Origin: Anaeromyxobacter dehalogenans 2CP-C
GTDB lineage: Bacteria; Myxococcota; Myxococcia; Myxococcales; Anaeromyxobacteraceae
DNA: 64,000 bases
Direction: 5' to 3'
NCBI RefSeq assembly: GCF_000013385.1
Contig: NC_007760.1
Span: forward strand, 4,252,001 to 4,316,000
Shown here in pieces: positions 19,368 to 29,745 of the stretch; position 1 is the stretch's first letter; every line of letters begins with the position of its first letter. Made by a program: the position numbers and the translations under genes. Under the pieces are notes generated by a model. The model was not told the DNA's origin, did no database searches, and saw nothing but the letters and a program-made list of their open reading frames with translations.

Positions 19368-20045
19368 ATGGGATCACCTGACGTGAAGGCGTTCGGGGCC
19401 GCGGACCCGGAGCTGGCGGCCTGGGCCGAGGCCACCTACCGGCCCGAGGACGAGCTGCTGCGCGGCATCCGCGAGCGCTCGGTCGCCGCGGGGCTGCCGG
19501 CCATCCAGGTCGGGGCCATGGACGGGCTCCACCTGGAGGTGCTGGCGCGCGCCTGCGGCTGGCGCAGCGCGGTCGAGATCGGCACGCTCGGCGGTTACAG
19601 CGGCGTGTGCCTGCTGCGCGGCATGGGCGAGCGCGGCCGCCTCCACACGTTCGAGCTGGATCCGGGCCGCGCGGCGCTGGCGCGCCGCCACTTCGAGGAG
19701 GCCGGCGTGGCCGCCCGGGTGCGGGTGCACGAGGGTCCGGCGCTGGAGCGGCTGGCGGAGGTCGAGGCCGAGGGGCCGTTCGACCTCGTGTTCATCGACG
19801 CCGACAAGAAGGGCTACCCGGCGTACCTGGACTGGGCCGGCGAGCACCTGCGGGTGGGCGGCGCGGTGCTTGCCGACAACACGTTCGGCTTCGGGCAGGT
19901 GCACCGGGCCCGGCCGCAGGGCGAGGACCCCGAGGCGATGGAGGCGCTGCGGACGTTCAGCGCGCGGCTCGCGCAGGGCGGGCGGTTCCGCGCCACCCTG
20001 CTGCCCACCGGCGAGGGGCTCTCGCTCGGGGTGAAGGTGCGGTGA
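19368..20045 (+). CDS. O-methyltransferase, caffeoyl-CoA type
   Basis: The 225-residue SAM-dependent methyltransferase of family 3 carries VEIGTLGGYSGVCLLRGM (motif I), LHTFELDPG, and FDLVFIDADKKGYPAYLDWA (metal and SAM contacts), then GGAVLADNTFGFG. Bacterial members methylate catechol-type hydroxyls of varied small molecules, so the substrate is unknown. The ATG at 19368 follows a GGGAGG sequence by six bases and is preferred to the GTG two codons upstream. Confidence 0.87.
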   Translation: MGSPDVKAFGAADPELAAWAEATYRPEDELLRGIRERSVAAGLPAIQVGAMDGLHLEVLARACGWRSAVEIGTLGGYSGVCLLRGMGERGRLHTFELDPGRAALARRHFEEAGVAARVRVHEGPALERLAEVEAEGPFDLVFIDADKKGYPAYLDWAGEHLRVGGAVLADNTFGFGQVHRARPQGEDPEAMEALRTFSARLAQGGRFRATLLPTGEGLSLGVKVR

Positions 20046-20063
20046 GCCCTGGCCCGTGCGGAG

Positions 20064-21086
20064 TCAGTCCCAGAAGCCGTGCGCGGGGAAGAGCAGCACC
20101 TCCTCGATGGACGCCGCGCCGGTGAGCAGCATCAGCAGCCGGTCGAACCCCACCGCCACCCCGCCCGCCTCCGGCATGCGGCCGACCGCCTCGAGGAACT
20201 TCTCGTCGAGCGGGTACCCCGGCCGGCCGAGCCGGCGCCGGAGCGCCTGCTCCTCGAGCAGCCGGGCGCGCTGCTCGCGCGCGTCGGTCAGCTCGGTGAA
20301 CCCGTTCGCGAGCTCGAGGCCGCCGGCGTACAGCTCGAACCGCTCCGCCCAGCGCGGGTCCGCGGCCTTCACCTTCGAGAGCGCCGCCATCGAGGCCGGC
20401 CAGTCCACCAGCCAGGTGGGCCGGTCCACCCCCAGGCGCGGCTCCACCGCGTCGAGCATCACCCGGAAGAAGACGTCGTCGAACGCCTCGCCGGGCGGGC
20501 CGGGATCGTGCCCGGCCGCGCGCGCCGCGCGGGCCAGCCGGTCCGCGTCGCCGGCGCACGCCTCCAGGTCCACGCGCGCGTGCCGGCGGAACGCCTCGGC
20601 CACGGTGAGCGTCTCGAACGGCGCCGCCAGCGACAGCGCGCGGCCGTCCCGCGTCACGCGCGGCTCGCCCCCGGGGAGGAGCGCGCGGGCGGCCCCGTCC
20701 ACCAGCGCCTCCAGGTCGGCCATGATCCCGCGGTAGTCCGTCCCGGCCCGGTAGAACTCGAGCATGGTGAACTCCGGGTTGTGGGTGCGCGAGACCTCCC
20801 CGTTGCGGAACACCCGGGCGAGCTGGAAGACCCGCTCGAAGCCCTCGGCGAGCAGCCGCTTCATCGCGTACTCGGGGCTGTTCTGGAGCCACAGCGGCCG
20901 CGACGTCCCGCCGCCCTCCGGCACGAAGGTGGCCTGGAACGCGTCGATGTGCGGCTCCATGCCCGGCGCGGGCACCAGGCACGGCGTCTCCACCTCCTCG
21001 TAGCCGAGGCCGCCCAGGATCCGGCGCACCTCGGCGGAGAGCCGCGCCCGCGCCCGGGCCCGCTCCCTGCGGCGTTCGCTCTGCAT
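20064..21086 (-). CDS. epmA: EF-P--(R)-beta-lysine ligase (PoxA/GenX)
   Basis: The 340-residue class II aminoacyl-tRNA-synthetase paralogue is related to LysRS but lacks the anticodon-binding domain. It contains PGMEPHIDAFQATFV, motif 2 FQLARVFRNGEVSRTHNPEFTMLEFYRA, GFTELTDAREQRAR, and motif 3 GGVAVGFDRLLMLLTG. The length matches E. coli EpmA (about 325). It would attach beta-lysine to elongation factor P to relieve polyproline stalling. The partners epmB and efp are not in the window. Confidence 0.9.
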   Translation of the reverse strand: MQSERRRERARARARLSAEVRRILGGLGYEEVETPCLVPAPGMEPHIDAFQATFVPEGGGTSRPLWLQNSPEYAMKRLLAEGFERVFQLARVFRNGEVSRTHNPEFTMLEFYRAGTDYRGIMADLEALVDGAARALLPGGEPRVTRDGRALSLAAPFETLTVAEAFRRHARVDLEACAGDADRLARAARAAGHDPGPPGEAFDDVFFRVMLDAVEPRLGVDRPTWLVDWPASMAALSKVKAADPRWAERFELYAGGLELANGFTELTDAREQRARLLEEQALRRRLGRPGYPLDEKFLEAVGRMPEAGGVAVGFDRLLMLLTGAASIEEVLLFPAHGFWD

Positions 21087-21156
21087 GCGGCGGACTCTAC
21101 CGCCGCGCCCTCCGGTCCGCGCGGGAACCCGCAGGCCGCGCTAAGATCCCCGCCTC

Positions 21157-22791
21157 GTGAAGCGTCCACGCCTCCTGCCCGCCCTGCTCGCCGTCCCCCC
21201 GTGCCTGCTCGCCGCCTGCGCGCACCGCGCGCCGGAGGGCCCGGCCTCCCCGCCGTCGCCGGCCGCCGCCGCGGCGCCCGGGCCGCACCGGGCGCCCGGC
21301 GCCGCCGACGCCGCGCTCGCGCCGCTGCGGGCCGGCGCCGACGCGGTGCTGCGCGCGCAGGCGGAGGCCTACTGGGACGTGTTCACGAAGGGTGACGACG
21401 CCGACCCGGCGGCCGCCTGGAAGGGCCACGAGGACCTGCTGGGTGACCCGGCGCTCGCGGCGGCCCGGGCCGCGGTGGAGGCCGAGCGCGGCGACGGGCA
21501 CCGCGCCGCGGCGTACCTGCGCGCCTGGCTCGTCGGCGAGCGGCTGGCGCGCGACCTGGCCGAGCCGGTGCGGCGGGTCGCCGAGGCGCGCACCGCCGCG
21601 CACTTCCGCTGGGCCGGGCACGAGGTGCCGGTGCGGGAGTCGGCCGCGCTGCTCGCGGCCGAGCCCGAGCCGGGCCGGCGCCGCGCGCTCGCCGAGGCCG
21701 CGGCCCAGGCGGCGCGCCCGGTGGCGCCGCTCCTCGAGGCGCGCGACGCCCAGCTCGCGGCCGCCGCCCGGACGCTGGGCTACGCCTCGGCGGAGGCGCT
21801 CGCGGCCGACCTGCGCGGCGAGGCCCCCGCGGTGCTGGGCGCGCTCGCCGACGCGGTGCTCGCCCGGACCGACGCGACCTGGCGCGCGCTCGTCGCCGAC
21901 CTGGCCCGGCGCGAGGGGATGGAGCCGGAGGCGGTCCGCGCCCGCGACCTGCCGCGGCTGGTGCGTCCTGCGGCGCCCGCGTCCGCGTTCCCGGCCGGCA
22001 AGGCGCTCGACGCCGGGGCCGCGATCCTGGCCGGCCTGGGCCTCGACCTCGCCGCCCAGCACAACCTGCGGCTCGACGCCGGGCCGCGGCCCGGCAAGCT
22101 GCCGCACGCCATCGCGCTGCCGGTGGATCCGCCGCGCGACGTGCGGCTGTCGGCCGCGCCGGTGTCCGGCATGGAGGCGCTCCGCGGCGTGCTGCACGAG
22201 CTGGGCGCCGCGCTCGCCTACGCGCACGTGGCGCCGCAGGCGCCGCTCGAGTTCCGGCGGCTCGGCCCGGGCGCGGTGAGCGGGACGTGGGCCATCCTGC
22301 TCGAGGAGGTGGCCGGCGCGCCGCAGTGGCTCGAGGCGCACGGCCTGGAGGCCGACCCGGCGCGCGCCGAGGCCCGGAGCGCGGCCGCGCGCCGGCTCAT
22401 GCGCACCCGCGAGGCCGCCGCCCGCGTGCTCGCCGCGCTCGCGCCGGCCGGCCCCGCCGGCGCGGAGGCCCGGGCCGCGCTCCCCGCGCGCGCGTACGGG
22501 TGCCCGGTGGAGGAGCCCGACCTCGTGGCCTGGCGGCTCGAGCCGGATCCGCTGCTGCGCTCGGGCGAGGCGCTCCGCGCCGAGCTGCTGGCCGCGCAGG
22601 CCGAGCTGTTCCTGGCCGGCCGCGCCGGGACGCCGGCCTGGTGGACCTCGCCGGCGGCCGGCGCGTGGCTGGTGCGCACCTGGGCGGACGGCACCCGCCG
22701 CACGCCGGAGGAGCTGTCGCTGGCCATGGGCCTCCCCGGCCTCGACGCCGCCGCGCTCGACCAGGTGGTGCGGGCGCGGACCGGGCTGTAG
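21157..22791 (+). CDS. Lipoprotein resembling an inactivated M3-type metallopeptidase
   Basis: The 544-residue protein has a lipoprotein signal (LPALLAVPPCLLAAC, lipobox Cys at about 20) and a long helical body. Near residue 347 the sequence is VLHELGAALAY, where a gluzincin would read HExxH. The second histidine is replaced by Ala, while a downstream LLEEVAGAPQWL still resembles the third-ligand helix. This suggests a peptidase fold that lost zinc binding, though the family link is tentative. The GTG start has no Shine-Dalgarno sequence; a -10-like TAAGAT at 21142-21147 lies nine bases upstream. Confidence 0.6.
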   Translation: MKRPRLLPALLAVPPCLLAACAHRAPEGPASPPSPAAAAAPGPHRAPGAADAALAPLRAGADAVLRAQAEAYWDVFTKGDDADPAAAWKGHEDLLGDPALAAARAAVEAERGDGHRAAAYLRAWLVGERLARDLAEPVRRVAEARTAAHFRWAGHEVPVRESAALLAAEPEPGRRRALAEAAAQAARPVAPLLEARDAQLAAAARTLGYASAEALAADLRGEAPAVLGALADAVLARTDATWRALVADLARREGMEPEAVRARDLPRLVRPAAPASAFPAGKALDAGAAILAGLGLDLAAQHNLRLDAGPRPGKLPHAIALPVDPPRDVRLSAAPVSGMEALRGVLHELGAALAYAHVAPQAPLEFRRLGPGAVSGTWAILLEEVAGAPQWLEAHGLEADPARAEARSAAARRLMRTREAAARVLAALAPAGPAGAEARAALPARAYGCPVEEPDLVAWRLEPDPLLRSGEALRAELLAAQAELFLAGRAGTPAWWTSPAAGAWLVRTWADGTRRTPEELSLAMGLPGLDAAALDQVVRARTGL

Positions 22792-22864
22792 GCGCGGCCG
22801 CCTGCCGCGCGCGGCGGCGGTTTGACCTGCTCCCGCGGCGCCTGCGGCGGTACCATCGCGCCGG

Positions 22865-24702
22865 ATGGCCGCCGCACCCGCCCCCGAAGCCGCGCCCGCG
22901 CCGGCGCGCGCCCCGCTCCGCGTCGCCGCGCCCGCCGACCTCGAGCCGATCGGCGAGGCGCTCGCGGCGCTCGGCATCGGCCTCACGCTGGTGGACCGCG
23001 AGATGCGGGTCCAGCTCGCGAACGCGCTCGTGCGCGAGCAGGCGTCCGAGCTGTCCTGCGGCGCGGACCACTGCTTCTCCGCGCTGTGGCGCAAGGCGCA
23101 GCGCTGCTCCGACTGCCTCCCGCTCCTCGTCTTCCGCACCGGCGAGCCGCAGGAGGGCCTGCGCGAGCGCGGCCGCCCGGGCGCGGCGCCGGAGGCGTGG
23201 CGGGTGCGCGCCGTGCCGGTGCTCGACGCCGAGGGGCGCCTGGCCTGGGTGGCGGAGTCCTTCATCCGGCTCGCCTCGCTCGCGCCCGACCTGGCCGGGC
23301 GCGCCCCCGCGGCCGAGGCGGGCGCCGCCGCGCTGGTGGTGATCGACCGCGAGGAGCGCATCGTGTCCTGGAGCCCGGCGGCGGCCGCGATGTTCGGGTT
23401 CCCGCTGGAGGAGGCGCTCGGGCGGCGGATCGACCTCATCGTCCCCGAGGACCGGGTGGACGAGGAGCGGGCGCGCGCGGCCCGGGTGGCCGCCGAGGGG
23501 CGCGCCCCGCGCACGGAGACGGTCCGGCGGGCCCGCGACGGGCGGCGCGTGCCGGTGGCGGTCTCGGCGGTCGCGCTGCGCGACGAGGCGGGCGCGCTGG
23601 TGGGCCGGACCTGCGTCATCGAGGACCTCTCCGCGCTGCACCAGCTCCGTGGCCAGGTGCGCGCGCAGGAGCAGCTGCTCGCCCACATCACCCGCGAGGC
23701 GGCGGACGCGATCGTGGCGGTCGATCTCACCGGGAACGTGACCAGCTGGAACCGCGGCGCGGAGCAGCTCCTGGGCTGGTCCGCGGCCGACGTCACCGGC
23801 CAGCCGCTCACCCGGGTCGCGCCCGCGGCGCCGGTGGCGCGGCTGCTGGAGCGGGCGGTACAGCGCGGGGCGCAGCGTGGGGTGCGGATGGAGTGGCGCG
23901 ACGCGACGGGCGCGCCGGTGCCGGTGGACGTCTCGGCGGCGGCGCTGGGCGGCGAGCGCGCGCCGAGCGGCGTGGCGCTGGTGGCGCGGGACCTCTCGGC
24001 GCAGGTCCGGCTCGACCGGCAGCTGGTGCGCTCGGAGAAGCTCGCCATGGTGGGCAGCCTGGCGGCCGGCCTGGCGCACGAGATCGGGACGCCGCTCAAC
24101 GTGATCAGCGCGACGGCCGAGTTCCTGCTGCCCGACGCCGGCGGGGAGGCGCGCGCCCAGCTCCGCGGCATCGTCGCCGAGACCGAGCGCATCAGCCGGC
24201 TGGTCCGCGACCTGCTCACGTTCGCGCGCGCCACCACTCCCGGCAAGACCGCCGTGGCGCTGCCCGGCGCCGTCGCGCGGGTGCTGTCGCTCCTGCGCAT
24301 CACGCTGGAGCGCCGGCGCGTGCGCGTCGAGACCCGGCTCCCGGACGACCTCCCCGAGCTGCACGCCGACCCGGACGGCCTGCACCAGATCCTCCTCAAC
24401 CTGGTGGTGAACGCCTCGCAGGCCGTGGCCGAGGGCGGGCGCGTGGTGGTGGCGGCGCGCGCGGTCGAGGAGGACGGAGAGCGCTCGGTGCAGCTCGAGG
24501 TGCACGACGACGGGCCGGGCGTGCCGCCCGCGCTGCGCGAGCGCGTCCTCGACCCGTTCTTCACCACCCGCGCCGAGGGCACCGGGCTCGGCCTGGCGGT
24601 GGTGGCGCGCATCGTCGCCGACCACGGCGGCGACCTCCGGGTCGGCACCGGGCCGCTCGGCGGCGCGTCGTTCACCGTGCAGCTCCCGGCCGAGGAGGCG
24701 CG

Positions 24703-24706
<4 letters not shown>
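22865..24706 (+). CDS. Sensor histidine kinase with Cys-rich N-terminal PAS and two further PAS domains
   Basis: The 613-residue soluble kinase begins with a PAS-like domain (about 25-150) holding a cysteine cluster: Cys65, His69, Cys70, Cys81, Cys84. This CxxxHC-x10-CxxC pattern could bind a metal, Fe-S cluster or haem. Two ordinary PAS domains follow (about 155-270 and 275-385). HisKA has GLAHEIGTPLNVIS, and the HATPase has NLVVNASQAVAEGG, DDGPGVP and GTGLGLAVV. The stop overlaps the next gene's ATG (ATGA). With the sigma54 regulator it forms an NtrB/NtrC-type pair, and cydAB lies next downstream. Confidence 0.92.
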
Positions 24707-26157
<1,451 letters not shown>

Positions 26158-26226
26158 CGCGCGCCAACGTACAAGTCGATCCCACCGCCCCCCGCGCAAG
26201 CCCGCCCCACCCCCCGGCCGCCGCCG

Positions 26227-26244
26227 CTGCGCGCCCGCGCGCAG
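26227..26244. promoter_or_regulatory. Palindrome upstream of cydAB, possible enhancer (UAS)
   Basis: CTGCGCGC-CC-GCGCGCAG is a perfect 8-bp inverted repeat. Its centre lies about 90 bases upstream of the expected sigma54 transcription start, where NtrC-family activators usually bind. It could instead be the upper part of a terminator for the regulator gene; a GGGGC-GCA-GCCCC hairpin follows directly at 26244-26256. Confidence 0.4.
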
Positions 26245-26301
26245 GGGCGCAGCCCCGCGGCGCGGCACGCGATTCCGGCGCGGCGCGCCCGGCGGCGCGG
26301 G

Positions 26302-26317
26302 TGGCACCCCGGTTGCT
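26302..26317 (+). promoter_or_regulatory. Sigma54 (-24/-12) promoter of cydAB
   Basis: TGGCAC-N5-TTGCT matches both consensus hexamer and pentamer of sigma54 promoters exactly, with correct GG-to-GC spacing. It lies 84 bases upstream of the cydA ATG and directly downstream of a sigma54-activator gene. Confidence 0.85.
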
Positions 26318-26400
26318 GAAGCCGCCCCCCGGCGCCCGCGCGGCGGGCCCCGGCCGTCCACGGTGGACGCCCCGGGCCGCGCGCCGGCGAAGGAGGCTCC

Positions 26401-27741
26401 ATGGACGCTCTCACCCTCGCGCGGCTCCAGTTCGCGGTGACCGCCGGGTTCCACTTCCTGTTCCCGCCCATCACCATCGGCCTGGGCTGGCTGCTGGTGC
26501 TGGCGGAGTGGTTCGGCTGGAGGAAGCAGGACGCGGTCTACGTCGAGGTGGCGAAGTTCTTCGGCAGGCTGTTCGCGATCACGTTCGCGGTCGGCGTCGC
26601 CACCGGCATCGTGATGGAGTTCCAGTTCGGCACGAACTGGTCGGCCTACTCGAAGTTCGTCGGCGACATCTTCGGCGCGCCGCTCGCCGCCGAGGGCGTG
26701 TTCGCGTTCTTCCTCGAGTCCACCTTCCTCGGCCTCTACCTGTGGGGCCGCGGGCGGGTGTCGAAGGGCCTGCACTGGTTCTCGGCGCTCATGGTCGCGG
26801 TCGGCGCCACGCTGTCCGCGTTCTGGATCATCGTGGCGAACTCCTGGCAGCAGACGCCCACCGGCTACGTGGTGCGGAACGGCCGCGCCGAGCTGGTGGA
26901 CTTCTGGGCGGCGGTCTGGAACCCGTCCACGCTCCCGCGCTACTTCCACACGGTGGTGGGCGCGCTGGTGGTGGGCGCGTTCGTGATGGCCGGGGTGGCC
27001 GCCTGGCACCTGCTCCGCGACCCCGGGTCGGCGTTCGCGCGCAAGGCGATGAAGCTGGCGGTGGCGTGGGGCCTGGTCGTCTCCTGCCTCGAGGTGATGC
27101 CGTTCGGCCACCTCCACGCGCAGCAGGTCGCGCGCACGCAGCCGGAGAAGTTCGCGGCCATCGAGGGGCTGTACGCCAGCCAGACCGGCGCGCCGCTGGT
27201 GCTGTTCGCGGTGCCGTTCTCCGAGCCGCCGCGGCTGAAGGGCACGCTCGAGATCCCGGGCCTGCTCTCGTGGATGGCGTTCGGCGACACCGGCGCCCAC
27301 GTGCAGGGCCTCGACCAGTTCCCGCCCGAGAACCGGCCGCCGCTCTGGCTCACCTTCGTGTCGTTCCACAACATGGTGGCCCTGGGCGTGTGGTTCATCG
27401 CCATCATGGCCTGGGCCGCGTGGCAGTGGTACCGTGGCCTGCTCTGGACCGACCGGCGCACGCTGCGCGCGCTGCTCTTCTCCCTGCCGCTGCCGGTGGT
27501 GGCCTGCCAGCTCGGGTGGGTCGCCGCCGAGGTCGGCCGCCAGCCCTGGATCGTGTACGGCCTGCTGCGCACCGGCCAGGCCCACTCGCCCACCGTGACC
27601 GCCGCGGAGATCGCGTTCTCGCTGGGCCTGTTCGGCCTGGTGTACCTGGCGCTCGGCGCGCTGTGGCTGACGCTGATGGTGAAGAAGGCGCGCGTCGCGC
27701 CTCGCCTCCCCGCCGCCGAGCGCGCGCGGGCCGCCGCCTGA
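26401..27741 (+). CDS. cydA: Cytochrome bd quinol oxidase subunit I
   Basis: The 446-residue subunit has nine predicted TM helices. Haem-ligand positions are recognisable: His18 in TAGFHFLFPP (haem b595), His183 in RYFHTVVG (b558) and a Met near 325 in SFHNMVALGVW (b558). The acidic helix FFLESTFLGLYLWG and the GRQPWIVYG motif are conserved. The quinol loop is short, as in CIO-type (cyanide-insensitive) oxidases, unlike long-loop E. coli CydA. It catalyses quinol oxidation coupled to O2 reduction in the inner membrane. Transcription is probably from the sigma54 promoter at 26302. Confidence 0.95.
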   Translation: MDALTLARLQFAVTAGFHFLFPPITIGLGWLLVLAEWFGWRKQDAVYVEVAKFFGRLFAITFAVGVATGIVMEFQFGTNWSAYSKFVGDIFGAPLAAEGVFAFFLESTFLGLYLWGRGRVSKGLHWFSALMVAVGATLSAFWIIVANSWQQTPTGYVVRNGRAELVDFWAAVWNPSTLPRYFHTVVGALVVGAFVMAGVAAWHLLRDPGSAFARKAMKLAVAWGLVVSCLEVMPFGHLHAQQVARTQPEKFAAIEGLYASQTGAPLVLFAVPFSEPPRLKGTLEIPGLLSWMAFGDTGAHVQGLDQFPPENRPPLWLTFVSFHNMVALGVWFIAIMAWAAWQWYRGLLWTDRRTLRALLFSLPLPVVACQLGWVAAEVGRQPWIVYGLLRTGQAHSPTVTAAEIAFSLGLFGLVYLALGALWLTLMVKKARVAPRLPAAERARAAA

Positions 27742-27754
27742 GAGGAGACCGACC

Positions 27755-28804
27755 ATGGATCTCAACGTCATCTGGTTCGTGCTGGTGGGCGTCCTCATCG
27801 CCGGGTACGCGGTGCTCGACGGGTTCGACCTCGGCGTGGGCGTGCTGTCGCTGTTCGCCCGGGACGAGGAGGAGCGGCAGGTTCACGTCAAGGCGATCGG
27901 CCCGGTGTGGGACGGCAACGAGGTGTGGCTGCTCACCGGCGGCGGCGCGCTGTTCGCCGCGTTCCCGGTGGTCTACGCCACGGTGTTCAGCGGCTTCTAC
28001 CTCGCGCTCATGCTGCTGCTGCTCGCGCTCATCGCCCGGGCGGTGGCGCTCGAGTTCCGCTCGCAGCTCGACGGGGCGGCCTGGCGGCGCGGCTTCGACC
28101 TCGCGTTCGGCGTCGGCAGCCTCCTGCCCGCGGTGCTGCTCGGGGTGGCGGTCGGCAACGTGCTGCGCGGCGTCCCGGTGACCGCCGCGCAGGAGTGGGC
28201 GGGCAGCTTCCTGGGCCTGCTCCACCCGTACCCGGTGCTGGTGGGCCTGGTGTCGCTCTCGATGTTCACGCTGCACGGCGCGCTCTGGCTGCGCCTCAAG
28301 GCCGAGGGCGCGCTCGAGGCCCGCATGGCCCGCTGGGTCCCGCGGCTCTGGGGCGCCTTCGCCGCCACCTACGCGATCGCCACCGCCGCCTCGCTGGTGG
28401 AGGCGCCGCACCTGTTCGCCGGCGCGCTCGCGAACCCGCTGTTCCTCGCGCTGACGCTGCTGGTGGTGGCGTCGATCGGCGCGATCCCGGTGCTGAGCCG
28501 CCGCGGCGCCGCCGGCAAGGCGTTCCTCGCCTCGTCGCTGGCCATCGTCTCGATGATCCTGGTGGCGGCGGTCTCGATGTTCCCGCGGCTCGTGCCCTCC
28601 TCCATCGACCCGGCGTACGACCTCACCGTCTACAACGCGTCCTCGTCGCCGCGGACGCTGGCGGTGATGCTGGTGATCGCGCTCGTCGGGATGCCGCTCG
28701 TGATCGCCTACACCGCGCTCGTCTACCGCGTGTTCCGCGGCAAGGTCCGCCCCGGCGCCGGCGGCCACTACGGCGACGCCGTGAGCGGCGTCGTCGCGCC
28801 CTAG
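27755..28804 (+). CDS. cydB: Cytochrome bd quinol oxidase subunit II
   Basis: The 349-residue integral membrane protein begins MDLNVIWFVLVGVLIAGYAVLDGFDLGVG, the hallmark of CydB, followed by PVWDGNEVWLLTGGGALFAAFP. It pairs with CydA to form the oxidase; the subunit carries no haem ligands itself but is required for assembly. It starts 13 bases after the cydA stop with AGAGGAG as ribosome-binding site. No cydX-like small ORF or cydCD genes were seen next to it. Confidence 0.95.
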   Translation: MDLNVIWFVLVGVLIAGYAVLDGFDLGVGVLSLFARDEEERQVHVKAIGPVWDGNEVWLLTGGGALFAAFPVVYATVFSGFYLALMLLLLALIARAVALEFRSQLDGAAWRRGFDLAFGVGSLLPAVLLGVAVGNVLRGVPVTAAQEWAGSFLGLLHPYPVLVGLVSLSMFTLHGALWLRLKAEGALEARMARWVPRLWGAFAATYAIATAASLVEAPHLFAGALANPLFLALTLLVVASIGAIPVLSRRGAAGKAFLASSLAIVSMILVAAVSMFPRLVPSSIDPAYDLTVYNASSSPRTLAVMLVIALVGMPLVIAYTALVYRVFRGKVRPGAGGHYGDAVSGVVAP

Positions 28805-28853
28805 GGGACGTCCCCGCCCCGAAGGCCCGGCGGCCCCCCTTCCGCCGGAACCG

Positions 28854-28896
28854 CCGCCTCGTCAACCGTGACCTCCGGGCACGGTTGACGAGGCGG
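28854..28896. promoter_or_regulatory. BirA-like operator (17-bp perfect inverted repeat)
   Basis: Arms at 28854-28870 and 28880-28896 are perfectly complementary. The core GTCAACC-N15-GGTTGAC matches the known bacterial BirA box architecture (TTGTAAACC-N14/15-GGTTTACAA) in spacing and in seven of nine positions per arm. The right arm overlaps the -35 box of the bioH promoter, which suits biotin-dependent repression. A terminator for cydB is an alternative, though no U-tract follows. Confidence 0.65.
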
Positions 28897-28912
28897 TCCT
28901 CGCTGCTATCCT
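28885..28912 (+). promoter_or_regulatory. Sigma70-type promoter of bioH-bioC
   Basis: TTGACG (28885-28890), a 16-bp spacer, then TATCCT (28907-28912). The expected start of transcription is near 28919, giving a leader of about 10 bases. Confidence 0.6.
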
Positions 28913-28929
28913 GCGCGTCCCGGCCAGCG

Positions 28930-29745
28930 ATGCCCCTCCTCCTCACCGACAGCGGCGTGCGCCTCGCGTACGCGGACCGCGGCGCCGGTGCGCCGCTCGT
29001 GCTGGTCCACGGCTGGTCGCTCTCCTCCGCCGCGTTCGACGGGCTCGCCGCGCGGCTCCCCGGGCGCCGGCTGATCATGCCCGACCTGCGCGGCCACGGC
29101 GGCTCCGACCCGGCCGCGTTCGCGCTGGAGGACCTGGGCCGCGACCTCGCGCTGCTGCTGGATCGCCTCGGCCTCGAGGGCGCGGTGCTGGCGGGCTGGT
29201 CGCTCGGCGCGCAGGCCGCGCTCGCCGCGCTCCCCGCGGTGCGCCGGCGGCTCGCCGGGCTGGTGCTGATCTCCGGGACGCCGCGCTTCACGATCGGTGA
29301 CGGCTGGCCGCACGGCCAGCCGGCCCAGGCGCTGGAGGTGCTCGCGCACCGGGTCCGCCGCGATCCGGCGCGCGCGGCGGCCCGCTTCTTCGACGGGATG
29401 TTCGCGCCCGGCGAGCTCGACGGGCCCGCCGCCCCGCGCGCGAGGGCGCTCCGCGCCGCGATCCCGGCGCCCTCCGCCGCCGCGGCGCTGGCCGGCCTCG
29501 CCGCGCTCGCCGCGGCCGACCTCCGGGCCGGCCTCGCCGCGATCGACCTGCCCGCGCTCGTGATCCACGGCACGGCCGACCCGATCTGCCCGCCGGGCGC
29601 GGGACGGGCGCTCGCGGCGGGCATCCCGGGCGCGCGCCTCGCGCTCCTCCCCGGCGCCGGCCACGCGCCGCACCTGACGCGCCCGGACGAGGTCGCCGCG
29701 CTGCTCCGGGCGTTCCCCGCGGCGGCCGGGGTGGTGGCCGCGTGA
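28930..29745 (+). CDS. bioH: Pimeloyl-ACP methyl ester carboxylesterase
   Basis: The 271-residue alpha/beta hydrolase has oxyanion motif VLVHGWSLSS, nucleophile elbow AGWSLGAQ (same GWSLG core as E. coli BioH), the family-typical SGTPRFTIGDGWPHG, acid HGTADPICPP and catalytic His in GAGHAPHL. It would hydrolyse the methyl ester of pimeloyl-ACP, ending the BioC-primed pimelate synthesis of biotin. The stop overlaps bioC as GTGA. The combination with bioC and a BirA-like operator makes the biotin role secure. Confidence 0.88.
   Translation: MPLLLTDSGVRLAYADRGAGAPLVLVHGWSLSSAAFDGLAARLPGRRLIMPDLRGHGGSDPAAFALEDLGRDLALLLDRLGLEGAVLAGWSLGAQAALAALPAVRRRLAGLVLISGTPRFTIGDGWPHGQPAQALEVLAHRVRRDPARAAARFFDGMFAPGELDGPAAPRARALRAAIPAPSAAAALAGLAALAAADLRAGLAAIDLPALVIHGTADPICPPGAGRALAAGIPGARLALLPGAGHAPHLTRPDEVAALLRAFPAAAGVVAA

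Noticed and set aside
28805-28929. Inverted repeat simply as a cydB terminator
   Set aside because: No T-tract, overlap with a good -35/-10 pair and BirA-box spacing favour an operator; a terminator role is not fully excluded.
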